A stretch of DNA of 64,000 nucleotides from R-RK-3 sp031399085 (lineage in GTDB: Bacteria; Pseudomonadota; Alphaproteobacteria; Rhizobiales; Rhodomicrobiaceae), in contig JANNOQ010000045.1 of the NCBI GenBank assembly GCA_031399085.1, positions 162,564-226,563 on the forward strand. The letters run 5' to 3'. The stretch's first letter is position 1. The number at the start of each line of letters is the position of its first letter. The position numbers and the translations under genes are program-made. Positions 43,309 through 52,065 of this stretch are shown here, one piece after another. The notes below the pieces were generated by a model that was not told where the DNA came from, ran no database searches, and saw nothing but the letters and a program-made list of their open reading frames with translations.

Positions 43309-44670
43309 TCAGCTTTTGCCGCGATAGGCCGCGACGGCGCGTGCAATGAGTTCCGGCGCGGCGCCAAGATGGTTTTCGGGGGTAAAAAGCGTGTCCAGCT
43401 CGGCCGCGGAAAAATGAACCCTAAGCTCCGGGTCGGCCGTGAGACAGTCGCGAAGGGGTTTTTTCTCAGACGCCGAGATGCGACTGGCGCGCGCCATGAG
43501 CCGATGCGCGTCAGAATTGCCGATTTTGCGGCCAAGCGAAATGGCGGCGGCCTCCGCCATCACGAGGCCCGAAGTCATGTGCAAATTGACGCGCATTCGG
43601 TCCGTATCGAACGCGCCTTGCTCGGCCAGCAATAGCCCCGCGTCAAGCGCGCCCGCCGTCAGCAGGAATAAGTCCGGTAAAACCTCCCACTCGGATTGCC
43701 AGCCGCCCAGCCCGCGCTCGTGCTCCTGATCCATTGCCGCCAAAAGCGTTGCGGCGAGCCCGGGCGCGCGGTGAGCAATCGCAATGATGCGCGCGCAGGC
43801 GACCGGGTTGGTCTTATGCGGCATGGCGGAGGAGCCGCCCCGTCCCTCGCCGGCGGGCTCGCGGACTTCGCCAATCTCAGTCTGCGCCATCAGCGCCAGA
43901 TCGCGCGCGAACTTGCCAAGGCTGCTGATTGTAATCGCCAGGGCGCAACCCGTCTCTGCGATACGGTCGCGCTGGCTGTGCCAAGGTAGATCCGGAACGG
44001 CTAGCCCGAGATCGGCGGCGAGCGCATCGGCCAGCTTTGGCCCATCCGGATGCAGCGCGGCAAGATTGCCCGCCGCGCCGCCGCATTGCAGAACCAGCAC
44101 GCGCGGCGCGACCTCGCGTTGTCTATGAAGCGCGCGGTTGCAGGCCGACAACCATCCGGCGGCCTTAAGCCCAAATGACGAAGGCGTCGCCTGCTGCATA
44201 AGCGTGCGGGCGATCATGGGCGTTGCGGCGTGCGCCTCGGCAAGATCGGCAAGGCGGTCGCAGAGGCGCACAAGCTGGTCGTCGATCAGATGGAAGCCGA
44301 GCCGCATTTGCAGGACCAGGCCCGTATCGACAATGTCCTGGCTGGTCGAGCCCCAATGCACCCAGCGGGCGGCCTCGGCATCGCTTCCGGCAACCCGCGC
44401 CGTCAATTGCTTGACCAACGGAACGGCGAGATTGCCGCTATTCAGCGCCTCACGCCCCAGCGCGTCCAGGTCGAATCGATCCGCGTCCGCCGCGGCGCAA
44501 ATCGCTGGCACGGCGGTCTGGGGAATGATCCCGCAAGCCGCCTCGGCCCTGGCAAGCGCCGCCTCCACATCGAGCATGGCTTGGATGCGGGCGCGATCGG
44601 AAAAGATTGCCGCCATCGCTTCGGTGCTGAAGAAAGGGCCGAGCGTCGCGAAGGATGACGGCCAGCTCAT
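43309..44670 (-). CDS. pcaB: 3-carboxy-cis,cis-muconate cycloisomerase
   Basis: A 453-residue enzyme of the fumarase/argininosuccinate lyase superfamily. The superfamily signature GGSSAMPHKTNPV is intact, as are HWGSTSQDIVDT and TLMQQATPSSFG. These are the substrate loops of bacterial PcaB. It lactonises 3-carboxymuconate to gamma-carboxymuconolactone. The gene lies between pcaG (9 bp upstream) and pcaC. Confidence 0.95.
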   Translation of the reverse strand: MSWPSSFATLGPFFSTEAMAAIFSDRARIQAMLDVEAALARAEAACGIIPQTAVPAICAAADADRFDLDALGREALNSGNLAVPLVKQLTARVAGSDAEAARWVHWGSTSQDIVDTGLVLQMRLGFHLIDDQLVRLCDRLADLAEAHAATPMIARTLMQQATPSSFGLKAAGWLSACNRALHRQREVAPRVLVLQCGGAAGNLAALHPDGPKLADALAADLGLAVPDLPWHSQRDRIAETGCALAITISSLGKFARDLALMAQTEIGEVREPAGEGRGGSSAMPHKTNPVACARIIAIAHRAPGLAATLLAAMDQEHERGLGGWQSEWEVLPDLFLLTAGALDAGLLLAEQGAFDTDRMRVNLHMTSGLVMAEAAAISLGRKIGNSDAHRLMARASRISASEKKPLRDCLTADPELRVHFSAAELDTLFTPENHLGAAPELIARAVAAYRGKS

Positions 44671-44679
44671 CCGCGCGCC

Positions 44680-45255
44680 TTATACGTCGAAAAAAACGGT
44701 TTCATCTTCGCCTTGAAGCCGGATATCGAGCCGGTATGCCGTGCCGTCCCCGCTCGGCGCGGCGATGAGCGTGTTGCGCCGCGCTTCGGGAACGAGCGAC
44801 AGCACCGGATCGTAGGCGTTGGCGGCTTCGTCCGCGAAATAGGCCCGCGTCACCAGCCGCTTCAGGATGCCTCTTCCCATCACCGAGAGACAAATATGCG
44901 GGGCCTGCGGCGCATTGTGCGGGCCAGGGACAGCGCCGGGCTTGACGGTGTGGAAGCGGAACCAGCCGTCCTGGTCCGTCGGCGTCCTGCCAAAACCGTC
45001 GAAATCCGGGTCGAGCGGCTTGTCCTGCCCGTCCTCTGGATGATTGTACCGGCCTTCGCTGTTGGCCTGCCAGATTTCAATCAGCCCATCCGGCACGGGC
45101 GCCCCGTCGGCGTCGAGCAGACGGCCTTCGACGGTGATATGCGTGCCGGGCGTCCCTTCACCCGCCAAGCGCTCACCGCCCTCGAATGGCAGCGCATCAT
45201 GGAAGAACGGGCCGACCGTCTGCCACGGCGTTTCCACGAGCGAGGTCTCGCCCAT
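44680..45255 (-). CDS. pcaG: Protocatechuate 3,4-dioxygenase, alpha subunit
   Basis: A 191-residue intradiol dioxygenase subunit. TPWQTVGPFFHDAL opens the domain, and EIWQANSEGRYNHPED and the PHICLSVMGRGI strand follow. Where the beta subunit has the two iron His (HIH), this chain has HIC, as expected for the non-catalytic alpha subunit. I start at 45255, where the family begins; a longer frame to 45528 overlaps pcaH out of phase and looks unlike protein. It starts three bases after the pcaH stop, so translation is coupled. Confidence 0.95.
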   Translation of the reverse strand: MGETSLVETPWQTVGPFFHDALPFEGGERLAGEGTPGTHITVEGRLLDADGAPVPDGLIEIWQANSEGRYNHPEDGQDKPLDPDFDGFGRTPTDQDGWFRFHTVKPGAVPGPHNAPQAPHICLSVMGRGILKRLVTRAYFADEAANAYDPVLSLVPEARRNTLIAAPSGDGTAYRLDIRLQGEDETVFFDV

Positions 45256-45257
45256 TC

Positions 45258-45962
45258 TTAAGCCTCCATCGGCGTTGCGTTGCGTCCGCGCAATATGATG
45301 TCGAAACGGTAGCCGAGCGCCCATTCCGGGACCGTCGCGGCAAGGTCGAGTTGCGAGATCATGCGGGCGGCCGCTTTCGGGTCTGTCACGGAATTGTAGA
45401 TCGGATCGAACGGCAAGAGCGGATCGCCGGGGAAATACATCTGGGTGACGAGACGCGTCACAAAGCTCGGGCCGAAAAGCGAAAAATGGATATGCGGCGG
45501 CCGCCAGGCGTTGGGATGATTCTTCCACGGATAGGCGCCGGGCTTGACAGTGATGAAGCGGTAAACCCCGTTTTCATCCGTCGTCGTCCGGCCCGCGCCG
45601 GTGAAATTCGGATCGAGCGGCGCGTCGTGCTGATCCTTGGCATGGACATAGCGCCCGGCGCTGTTCGCCTGCCAAAGTTCGACCAGCGAACCGGCCTGCG
45701 GGCAGCCATCTTCATCGAGCACGCGCCCCGTCACGACGATGCGCTCGCCCAGCGGCTCGCCCTCATGTTGGCCGGTCAAATCGGCGTCGAGCGGGCCAAT
45801 GCGGGCGTGGCCGTAGACCGGGCCGGTAATCTCCGACAGCGTGTGCGGGAGCATGACCAGCGGCTGGCGCGGCGAGCGTTTCACCGTCGAGACATAACCA
45901 GGCGAATGCGATGGCGGCTGGCTGCCCGGCTGTTCGCGGCGATAGGCAGGCGGTTGGGACAT
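45258..45962 (-). CDS. pcaH: Protocatechuate 3,4-dioxygenase, beta subunit
   Basis: A 234-residue catalytic subunit. It opens rings between the two hydroxyls of protocatechuate, using Fe(III). The probable iron ligands are the Tyr in SAGRYVHA, the Tyr in PGAYPWKNH and the two His in PPHIHFSLFG. The family ends in WALGYRFDIILRG. The ATG at 45962 lies 149 bp from the divergent pobA start, and the gap must hold both promoters. A longer frame to 46085 runs through the promoter region and is not credible. No PcaQ-type regulator gene is in the window. Confidence 0.96.
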   Translation of the reverse strand: MSQPPAYRREQPGSQPPSHSPGYVSTVKRSPRQPLVMLPHTLSEITGPVYGHARIGPLDADLTGQHEGEPLGERIVVTGRVLDEDGCPQAGSLVELWQANSAGRYVHAKDQHDAPLDPNFTGAGRTTTDENGVYRFITVKPGAYPWKNHPNAWRPPHIHFSLFGPSFVTRLVTQMYFPGDPLLPFDPIYNSVTDPKAAARMISQLDLAATVPEWALGYRFDIILRGRNATPMEA

Positions 45963-46111
45963 GGGCGGCGCGCCTCCGTGCGCTACGGCTTCGCGCGCGT
46001 GGCGCTGCCGCTTTGCGCCGAGTGTAAGCGATGCGAACGCGATTTGCGACAGGCCGTCGCGGCTTCTCCGCAAACACGCTATCATTTCAGCAAAGGACGT
46101 GGGAGGACGCG

Positions 46112-47287
46112 GTGCAAACGCAAGTCGGGATTGTCGGAGCGGGACCGGCTGGCCTGCTGCTGTCGCATTTGTTGCATTTGCAGGGCATCGGCTCCGTCAT
46201 CGTCGAGGCCAAGAGCCGGGCCTATGTCGAGGCGCGCATCCGGGCGGGGGTGCTGGAGCAGGGCACCGTCGATACGCTGAAAAAGGCAGGGCTGGGCGAG
46301 CGGCTGGCGCGCGAGGGTTTGGTGCATCGCGGCATTCAATTGTCGTTCGGCGGCGCGCGGCACCCGATCGACTTCGAGGCCCTGACTGGAAAAGCCGTCA
46401 CCATCTATGGCCAGCACGAGGTGGTGAAGGATCTGCTCGATGCGCGGATATCGGCGGGGGCCGACATCGTGTTCGACGCGGAGGAAACCAGCGTTCGCGA
46501 TCTGGACAGCGAGCAGCCCAAAATCCATTATCGCAAGGACGGCGAGGCGCATGAGATCGCCTGCGACGCAATCGCCGGGTGCGACGGCTATCATGGCGTC
46601 TGCCGCCCTTCGATCCCGCCGGGCATGCTGCGCAATTACGAGCGTAGCTATCCGTTCGCCTGGCTCGGCATTCTGGCGCAAGCGCCGACAACAAGCGACG
46701 AGCTGGTCTACGCCAATCACGAGCGCGGTTTCGCCCTCTACTCGATGCGCTCGCACGATCTCACACGCCTCTATCTGCAATGCCGCGCCGACGATGACAT
46801 CGCCGACTGGTCCGATGCGCGGATTTGGGACGAGCTGCACGCCCGGCTGGAAATCGGCGATGGCTGGAGGGTGGCGGAAGGTCCGATCATGCAGAAGGGC
46901 ATCGCGCCGCTGCGCAGCTTCGTCGCCGAACCCATGCGCTTCGGGAGATTGTTTCTAGCCGGCGACGCCGCGCATATCGTTCCACCGACCGGGGCGAAGG
47001 GCCTCAATCTCGCGGTCGCCGATATTCGCGTGCTGGCCAAGGGACTGACGCAATTCTACCGCGATGGACGGACGGAGCTGCTCGATGCCTATTCGGCGAT
47101 CTGCCTTGAGCGGACCTGGAAGGTGCAGCGCTTCTCCTGGTGGATGACCTCGATGCTGCATCGCTTCGATGGCGCGAGCGATTTCGACCGGCAGGTGCAG
47201 CTCGCCGAACTCGCCTACGTGACCAGCTCCCGAGCCGCCGCGCAAAGCCTGGCTGAGAATTATGTCGGCCTGCCATTCAGCCATTAA
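46112..47287 (+). CDS. pobA: 4-hydroxybenzoate 3-monooxygenase
   Basis: A 391-residue FAD monooxygenase, close to the usual 394. The FAD motif VGIVGAGPAGLLLSHLL is at the N-terminus, CDGYHGVCRPSIP in the middle, and FLAGDAAHIVPPTGAKGLNL binds the flavin ribityl chain. It hydroxylates 4-hydroxybenzoate with NAD(P)H to protocatechuate, feeding the divergent pcaHGBC genes. The start is a GTG at 46112 with GGAGG nine bases upstream; upstream codons lie in the promoter region. A binding-protein ABC importer follows on the same strand after 119 bp. Confidence 0.95.
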   Translation: MQTQVGIVGAGPAGLLLSHLLHLQGIGSVIVEAKSRAYVEARIRAGVLEQGTVDTLKKAGLGERLAREGLVHRGIQLSFGGARHPIDFEALTGKAVTIYGQHEVVKDLLDARISAGADIVFDAEETSVRDLDSEQPKIHYRKDGEAHEIACDAIAGCDGYHGVCRPSIPPGMLRNYERSYPFAWLGILAQAPTTSDELVYANHERGFALYSMRSHDLTRLYLQCRADDDIADWSDARIWDELHARLEIGDGWRVAEGPIMQKGIAPLRSFVAEPMRFGRLFLAGDAAHIVPPTGAKGLNLAVADIRVLAKGLTQFYRDGRTELLDAYSAICLERTWKVQRFSWWMTSMLHRFDGASDFDRQVQLAELAYVTSSRAAAQSLAENYVGLPFSH

Positions 47288-47406
47288 AGCTGCGGTCTCT
47301 TGCCAGGGATTTCAGGCGGCCTACAATGCGCGCCGTGGAAGCATAAACGATCGAGCACGGTCGGAACGCGCGCGGTCAAGCCACGCCGCCATCAGGGGAG
47401 GTGACG

Positions 47407-48582
47407 ATGCGATTGAGGACAATTCCGATCATAGTTGCGGCCGCTCTCGGCATTATTGTTCCGGCGGCCGCCGAAACCGTTAAGGTCGGCGTGATCGGCA
47501 CCTTTTCCGGGCCGTTCGCGCTCCCGGGCAAGAATTTCAAGGTGGGCATCGACGCTTACCAGGCGATCAACGGCAAGACCGCCGGCGGCCATGCGATCGA
47601 GTTCATCTATAAGGACCTCGACGCGCCCAATCCGGCCAAAGCCAAGGCGCTGGCGCAGGAACTCGTCGTTAAGGACCGGGTGCAATATCTCGCGGGTGTG
47701 TATTTCACGCCCAATGCTTTCGCTATCGCGCCGCTGCTTGAAGAAGCGCAAGTGCCGCTGGTGATTTTCAACGCGGCGACCTCCTCGATCACGCAGAAAA
47801 GCCCTTATATCGTGCGCACCTCGTTCACGCTTTGGCAGAATACGGTTCCGATTGCGCGGGTGGCGTTGAAGCAGGGCGCCAAGAAGGTTGCCATCGCGGT
47901 CAGCGATTACGGCCCCGGCATCGACGCTGAAGCCGCCTTCAAGAAAACCTTCGAGGCGGGCGGCGGCAGCATCGTCGAAGCGCTCCGGCTGCCGCTAAGC
48001 ACCGCCGATTTCGGACCGATCATGCAGCGGATCAAGAACTCCGGCGTGGACACAATCTTTGCATTCCTGCCAGCCGGGCCGCCGACGGTCGGCTTCGTCA
48101 AGGCCTATATCGACAACGGCCTGAAAGCCGCCGGCATCAAGCTCGTCTCCACCGGCGATTTGGTGAGCGAGCCCGACCTTCCCAGCATGGGCGATGCCGC
48201 AATCGGCATCCTGTCCACCTTCCACTATGCGCCCTCGCACGCCTCGCCGGAGAATCAGCGCTTTCTCGCAGCGATCGAAAAAGGCGGCGGCTCGCTCAGC
48301 GAGGTCATGATGACCTCGGTCGGCGCGTTCGACGGAATGCATGTGATCTACAAGATGATCGAGGCCACGAACGGCCAGCGCGACCCCAAAAAGGCCATCG
48401 AGGCCGTCAAGGGCCTGCGCTGGAACAGCCCGCGCGGACCGGTCGTGATCGACCCAGAGACGCGGCACATCCGGCAGAATGTTTATTTGCGCATCGTCGA
48501 AAAGCAGGATGGACGGCTGTTCAACAAGGAGATCGAGACCTTTCCGGATCAGCCGGATTACGGCCTCACGGCGCAAAACTGA
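47407..48582 (+). CDS. Periplasmic binding protein of a branched-chain-type ABC importer
   Basis: A 391-residue type I periplasmic binding protein of the LivK/Peripla_BP_6 family. It has a signal peptide (RTIPIIVAAALGIIVPAAAE) and the usual GVIGTFSGPFALPGK opening. YFTPNAFAIAPLLEEAQVPLV and VSDYGPGIDAEAAFKK line the ligand cleft. It is the first gene of a complete importer set (two permeases, two ATPases). The position directly after pobA suggests an aromatic acid as ligand, which is known for several Liv-type systems in Rhodopseudomonas; this is inference. The ATG at 47407 has GGGGAGG upstream. Confidence 0.88.
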   Translation: MRLRTIPIIVAAALGIIVPAAAETVKVGVIGTFSGPFALPGKNFKVGIDAYQAINGKTAGGHAIEFIYKDLDAPNPAKAKALAQELVVKDRVQYLAGVYFTPNAFAIAPLLEEAQVPLVIFNAATSSITQKSPYIVRTSFTLWQNTVPIARVALKQGAKKVAIAVSDYGPGIDAEAAFKKTFEAGGGSIVEALRLPLSTADFGPIMQRIKNSGVDTIFAFLPAGPPTVGFVKAYIDNGLKAAGIKLVSTGDLVSEPDLPSMGDAAIGILSTFHYAPSHASPENQRFLAAIEKGGGSLSEVMMTSVGAFDGMHVIYKMIEATNGQRDPKKAIEAVKGLRWNSPRGPVVIDPETRHIRQNVYLRIVEKQDGRLFNKEIETFPDQPDYGLTAQN

Positions 48583-48652
48583 TCCCCGTGCATAAGAGGA
48601 TTATGCCAATATCCCAGCATGATCCTCTCGCTTTCCCGATAAGGCTTTCCGC

Positions 48653-49522
48653 GTGACCACGGCGTTCAGTATCCTGATCGACGCGCTCGCCTACGGCATG
48701 GTGCTGTTCATCATCACCATCGGCCTGTCGGTGATGATGGGGCTGATGCGCGTGACGAACCTGGCGCATGGCGCGTTCGCCATGATCGGCGGCTATCTGG
48801 CGGCCTATTTCACGGGCGGGCTCGGCTGGAATTTCGCGGCAGCTTTAGCGGTGGCGGTCGCGGCGACCGTCGCCATCGCCATGCCGCTGGAGCGGCTGCT
48901 TTACCGCCGCATCTACACGCTCCCCGACCCGCTGATGCAGCTTCTTATGACCATTGGGATCACCTTCGTCATCATCGGGCTGACCAACTACCTGTTCGGG
49001 CCGACGCTGAAGACCATCCCGCTACCCGATCTGCTGCGCGGTCCGGTCGATATCGGCCCAAGGACCGTCCCGGCGCATCGCCTTTTTGTCATCACAAGCG
49101 GGTTTGCAGTCTTTGCCGCGCTGTGGCTTCTCATCGAGCGGACCGGCTTCGGCACGCGCCTTCGCGCCGCGGTCGACAATGGGCCGATGGCGAACGCGCT
49201 CGGCGTGCGCACCGACCGGCTATACGCCGCGACCTTCGCGCTGTCGGTGGGGCTGGCAGCTTTTGGCGGGATCGTTGGGGCCGAACTGCTGCCGCTGGAG
49301 CCGTATTACGCGCTGCGCTACATGGTGGTGTTTCTTGTCGTGGTGTCGGTCGGCGGCGCTGGGTCCATCGGCGGCGCGCTCGCGGCGTCGCTGGCGCTTG
49401 GCCTCATCGACACCATTGGCCGCTATTTCGTGCCCGATTTCGGTGCGTTTTTCTTTTATCTCGCGGTGATCGTCATCGTCGTCCTCCTCCCGCATGGCAT
49501 CTTCGGCAGGGCACACACATGA
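48653..49522 (+). CDS. livH: Branched-chain-type ABC importer permease (LivH family)
   Basis: A 289-residue inner-membrane protein with about eight hydrophobic segments. ITIGLSVMMGLMRVTNLAHG near the N-terminus and GTRLRAAVDNGPMANALGV, the ATPase-contact loop, are LivH hallmarks. The start is a GTG at 48653. Its stop overlaps the start of the next permease gene (ATGA at 49519-49522). Confidence 0.92.
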   Translation: MTTAFSILIDALAYGMVLFIITIGLSVMMGLMRVTNLAHGAFAMIGGYLAAYFTGGLGWNFAAALAVAVAATVAIAMPLERLLYRRIYTLPDPLMQLLMTIGITFVIIGLTNYLFGPTLKTIPLPDLLRGPVDIGPRTVPAHRLFVITSGFAVFAALWLLIERTGFGTRLRAAVDNGPMANALGVRTDRLYAATFALSVGLAAFGGIVGAELLPLEPYYALRYMVVFLVVVSVGGAGSIGGALAASLALGLIDTIGRYFVPDFGAFFFYLAVIVIVVLLPHGIFGRAHT

Positions 49523-50532
49523 CGGCCGCCATTCCCAATTTGACGGCCTGGCGGAAACAAGCCGCGTCCGCTCGCATTGGCCGCGATGTGGTTGGCGTTA
49601 CCATCGTCGCCCTTGCGGGAGGGGCCGCCTATTTTACCTTCCCCGACGATCTTGCCCTCTTAAGGAGCGTCATGATTGCGGCGCTATTCGTGCTCTCGCT
49701 CGACCTCGTCGTCGGCTATTGCGGGGTCGCAACGCTCGGTCATGCCGCGCTCTACGGCGCCGGGGCCTATGCCGCCGGAATTGCCTGCGTGCGCGGCATC
49801 GTCGATCCGCTGATGCTGCTTGGGATCGGCGCGATCGCCGGGGGACTGGCCGCGCTCATCACCGGCTCGATCATCCTTCGGGCAACCGGACTGCCGCAGC
49901 TCGTCCTGTCGATCGCCACGCTGGAGCTTGGGCGTGAAGCCGCCAATAAAGCCAGCCGCATCACGGGCGGGAGCGACGGCTTGACGGGCATCGAGCCGGG
50001 CGCGCTGCTCGGCCTGTTCACCTTCGACCTGTGGGGACGCACGGCCTATTTGTTCTCGCTCATCGTGCTGGTCGTCCTGCTGTTCCTTCTGCTGCGCCTC
50101 GTTCGCTCCCCCTTCGGCCTCCTCTGCCGCGGCATCAAGGAAGACCGCATCCGTATCCGCTCGATGGGCGCGTCGGTGTTTCCGCAGCTTTTGAAGATGT
50201 ATGTCGTCTCGGGCATGGTCGCGGGCATCGCCGGAGCGCTGGCGGCGGTAACGACCGGCGTCGTCGGTCTCGACAGCCTTGGCTTCGAGAAATCCGCCAT
50301 GGCCATCGTCATGCTGGTGCTTGGAGGCGCGGGCTCGCTTTACGGAGCGCTGACGGGGGCCGCCGTGTTCGTCGTCTTCGAGCACGTGGTGTCCTCGATC
50401 AATCCGTTTCACTGGCTGTCGATGGTCGGAGCGCTGCTGATCGTGGTGGTGCTGTTCCTGCCGCGCGGGCTTTGGTCGCTCGCCGGACAAATCGAGCGCC
50501 GTCTGCTTCGCCTCAGGGGAGTTGGAGAATGA
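49519..50532 (+). CDS. livM: Branched-chain-type ABC importer permease (LivM family)
   Basis: A 337-residue inner-membrane protein. DLVVGYCGVATLGHAALYGA is the LivM signature, and FGLLCRGIKEDRIRIRSMG the coupling loop (the usual Ala-Arg-Asp-Asn version is changed here). VVGLDSLGFEKSAMAIVMLVLGG closes the membrane core. The ATG at 49519 overlaps the livH stop, and its own stop overlaps the livG start. A longer upstream frame lies wholly inside livH and is rejected. Confidence 0.92.
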   Translation: MTAAIPNLTAWRKQAASARIGRDVVGVTIVALAGGAAYFTFPDDLALLRSVMIAALFVLSLDLVVGYCGVATLGHAALYGAGAYAAGIACVRGIVDPLMLLGIGAIAGGLAALITGSIILRATGLPQLVLSIATLELGREAANKASRITGGSDGLTGIEPGALLGLFTFDLWGRTAYLFSLIVLVVLLFLLLRLVRSPFGLLCRGIKEDRIRIRSMGASVFPQLLKMYVVSGMVAGIAGALAAVTTGVVGLDSLGFEKSAMAIVMLVLGGAGSLYGALTGAAVFVVFEHVVSSINPFHWLSMVGALLIVVVLFLPRGLWSLAGQIERRLLRLRGVGE

Positions 50533-51290
50533 CCCCGCTGCTCGATGTCCGGGGCCTGCACAAGGCGTTCGGCGGGCTTGTGGTCGCCTCCGACATCTCG
50601 CTGGCCTTAAACCCCGCCGACCGCGTGGCGCTGATCGGCCCCAACGGCGCTGGCAAGACCAGCTTCGTCAACATGGTGTCGGGCGCGCTCGCCCCCTCCT
50701 CCGGCTCGGTCAGCCTCGCCGGGCGCGACATCACACATATGCCCGAGGTGCGGCGGGTTCGCCTCGGCCTGGTGCGGACCTTTCAGGTCAGCCGCCTATT
50801 TCGCAGCCTGACCGTCCGCGAGCATGTCGAGCTGGCGATCCGTCAACGCGACGGCGAGGCGGGCATATTTTCGCGCGGCCGGCCCAATTCAGCGGTGTCG
50901 GATGAAGCGGCGTCGCATCTCGACGCGCTCGGACTGCTACCCGACGCCGGGAGGCTCTCCCGCGAGATCGCCTATGGCCAACAGCGGCTGCTGGAGCTTG
51001 CGATTGCCATGGCGCTAGCGCCGAAAGTACTCCTGCTCGATGAACCGGCGGCAGGGGTGCCGCATGACGAAACCGCCCGCATCGAGCGCGCTTTGGACCG
51101 GCTGCCGCCCAGCCTCGCGATCCTGATGATCGAGCACGATATGGACCTCGTCTTCCGCTTCGCCAGCCGCGTCGTGGTGCTCGCCTCGGGCCGGGTGATC
51201 GGCGATGGCGCGCCCGCTGAGGTGGCGGACAATGCGCGCGTGCGGGAAGCCTATCTGGGGAGCTACGCCCATGCCCGCCGAAAGCCTTGA
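50529..51290 (+). CDS. livG: Branched-chain-type ABC importer ATPase (LivG family)
   Basis: A 253-residue ABC ATPase. Walker A is GPNGAGKTS, the Q-loop region is RTFQVSRLF, the signature is IAYGQQRLLELA (a relaxed LSGGQ, usual in LivG), Walker B is VLLLDEPAAGV and the switch His is in MIEHDMDLV. The end overlaps the start of livF by 20 bases. It pairs with LivF as the ATPase heterodimer. Confidence 0.92.
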   Translation: MTPLLDVRGLHKAFGGLVVASDISLALNPADRVALIGPNGAGKTSFVNMVSGALAPSSGSVSLAGRDITHMPEVRRVRLGLVRTFQVSRLFRSLTVREHVELAIRQRDGEAGIFSRGRPNSAVSDEAASHLDALGLLPDAGRLSREIAYGQQRLLELAIAMALAPKVLLLDEPAAGVPHDETARIERALDRLPPSLAILMIEHDMDLVFRFASRVVVLASGRVIGDGAPAEVADNARVREAYLGSYAHARRKP

Positions 51291-51981
51291 GGTCGCGGGG
51301 CTGAGCGCCGGCTATGGCGACACGCTCATTATCGAGGACATAGGCTTCGCGGTCCCCGCCGGCGGGCGGCTTGCCGTGCTCGGCCGCAACGGTGTGGGCA
51401 AAACCACGCTGCTCGCCACCCTCATGGGCCTGACGCGGTATCGAAGCGGCCGGATTTGCCTCGGCGGGCGGGACGTAACGCTCCTGTCGACCGCGTCGCG
51501 CGCGCTCGCGGGGATCGGCTACGTGCCGCAGACCCGCGACGTGTTCCGTTCGCTGACGGTCGAGGAAAATCTCTTTGTCGGATTGAAGAGCCGGCCTCGC
51601 GAGGCGCTGCGCGAGGCCTACGATCTGTTCCCCCGCCTGGGCGAACGGCGCGGCCAGATCGCCTCGCAACTGTCGGGCGGCGAGCAGCAGATGCTGTCGA
51701 CCGCGCGCACCCTCCTCGGCCAGCCGTCGGCGCTGCTTTTGGACGAGCCGCTGGAAGGGCTGGCGCCGATCATTTGCGACGAGCTGATGGGCGCGCTCGG
51801 ACGCCTTGCCGATGGCGGCATGACGATCGTGCTTGTCGAGCAGCAGATCGAGCGGGCGCTGGACTTTGCGCAACAAGCCATCATCCTCGACCGCGGCCGT
51901 ATTGCCTGGTCCGGCAAGCCCCGCGACCTGCTCGGCCGGCATGATCTCATCGAGTTGCATCTCGGCGTGATGGGGCGTTGA
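51271..51981 (+). CDS. livF: Branched-chain-type ABC importer ATPase (LivF family)
   Basis: A 236-residue ABC ATPase. Walker A is GRNGVGKTT, the Q-loop is YVPQTRDVF, the signature is LSGGEQQMLS, Walker B is ALLLDEPLEGLAP and the switch is VEQQ. The LSAGYGDTLI opening and GMTIVLVEQQ are characteristic of LivF. The ATG at 51271 lies inside the end of livG, so translation is coupled. It is the last gene of the importer set. Confidence 0.92.
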   Translation: MPAESLEVAGLSAGYGDTLIIEDIGFAVPAGGRLAVLGRNGVGKTTLLATLMGLTRYRSGRICLGGRDVTLLSTASRALAGIGYVPQTRDVFRSLTVEENLFVGLKSRPREALREAYDLFPRLGERRGQIASQLSGGEQQMLSTARTLLGQPSALLLDEPLEGLAPIICDELMGALGRLADGGMTIVLVEQQIERALDFAQQAIILDRGRIAWSGKPRDLLGRHDLIELHLGVMGR

Positions 51982-52065
51982 TGGCGGCGGAATAGTTGTT
52001 GGAGCATCGTCCTCGTCGATTTTACAGTCGATGCAAGAAGAGGCGCGAAATCGGGAGTGACGGCA

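Noticed and set aside
45256..45528. In-frame upstream extension of pcaG
   Set aside because: It overlaps pcaH out of phase, and the family's N-terminus begins at 45255.
49123..49518. In-frame upstream extension of livM
   Set aside because: The extension lies wholly inside livH in another frame and has an Arg-rich, non-membrane composition; the ATGA overlap at 49519 gives the natural start.
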